From an uncultured Ignavibacteria bacterium (lineage in GTDB: Bacteria; Bacteroidota; Ignavibacteria; Ignavibacteriales; Ignavibacteriaceae), in assembly GCA_937996765.1 (NCBI GenBank), contig CALKUG010000390.1, positions 1-6,374 of the forward strand: a DNA stretch of 6,374 nt, given 5' to 3'. This document shows, piece by piece, positions 6,120 through 6,374 of this stretch. A model generated the notes under the pieces. The model was not told the DNA's origin. It ran no database searches and worked only from the letters and a program-made list of their open reading frames with translations. A program made the translations under genes and the position numbers. Every line of letters starts with the position of its first letter. The stretch's first letter is position 1.

Positions 6120-6374
6120 TCACAACCATTTATTGCGTCTGAAATACAGATAGATAGCAAGAACTATTACCACACAAAGGGTCAGTGCGAATGGGTACCC
6201 GTATCTCCATTCAATTTCTGGCATATATTTAAAGTTCATTCCGTAAACGCCCACAATAAATGTGAGTGGCATAAAAAACAAACTAAAAACAGTTAATACC
6301 CTCATTATATCTGATGTACGTTGTGCAGAAAAAGCCATTTGTAGGTTCAATAGGTTATTAATTTGTTCTACTTG
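6120..6374 (-). CDS. corA: CorA-type Mg2+/Co2+ transporter, C-terminal 84 residues
   Basis: The frame is open from the window edge at 6374 down to a TGA at 6120-6122, so the N-terminal part of the gene lies outside. The visible part starts with the end of the long stalk helix, then holds the two C-terminal membrane helices of CorA. The first helix leads into the signature YGMNF, with Gly-Met-Asn at visible residues 45-47, the pore-entrance selectivity motif. A short periplasmic loop (MPEIEWRYGY) follows, then the second helix and a basic RRNKWL end in the cytoplasm. CorA forms pentamers that import Mg2+ and sometimes Co2+; family members with zinc-transport roles (ZntB) usually have other residues around the motif. 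The TTG at 6348-6350 is internal, not a start. It has no apparent tie to the neighbouring genes. Confidence 0.9.
   Translation of the reverse strand, partial: QVEQINNLLNLQMAFSAQRTSDIMRVLTVFSLFFMPLTFIVGVYGMNFKYMPEIEWRYGYPFALTLCVVIVLAIYLYFRRNKWL

Overview
The window is an AT-rich, densely packed bacterial segment that looks like Bacteroidota. The main reasons are the fused two-domain OlsF-type aminolipid synthase, the KdsC-like phosphatase/NeuB pair of the kind known from Bacteroides, and the lack of strong Shine-Dalgarno sequences ahead of several genes. This placement is inferred from gene content, not from a marker gene.

Positions 2-5091 hold six plus-strand genes with gaps of 3, -7, 1, 15 and 5 nt, so they very probably form one operon that begins upstream of the window. 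The first four look like a nonulosonate (sialic-acid-like) pathway. They are the C-terminus of a class III (glutamate-1-semialdehyde-type) aminotransferase, a PtmA-like short-chain dehydrogenase, a C0-type HAD phosphatase, and a short NeuB-family synthase. The HAD enzyme carries the Glu/Arg/Lys set of KDN-9-phosphate phosphatase. The NeuB protein has motifs resembling animal sialic acid 9-phosphate synthase and lacks the SAF (antifreeze-like) domain. Together they suggest a phosphorylated route: sugar-6-phosphate plus phosphoenolpyruvate gives a nonulosonate 9-phosphate, which is then dephosphorylated. The aminotransferase and dehydrogenase may make an amino-sugar precursor or modify the product.

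The last two genes of the run are lipid genes. One is a membrane di-iron hydroxylase of the sterol desaturase/fatty acid hydroxylase superfamily. The other is a 572-residue OlsF-like protein joining a PlsC-type O-acyltransferase to an OlsB-type N-acyltransferase, so it probably makes an ornithine, glycine or related aminolipid. The hydroxylase is a plausible tailoring enzyme for that lipid. An 11-bp perfect inverted repeat covers part of the olsF start codon and overlaps a competing hairpin.

An 85-nt gap (5092-5176) with a weak hairpin and a weak promoter-like box separates the operon from a plus-strand calcineurin-like metallophosphoesterase of unknown substrate. That gene converges, 10 nt apart, on the C-terminus of a minus-strand CorA-type Mg2+/Co2+ transporter cut by the window end. 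No RNA genes, mobile elements or CRISPR arrays were seen.
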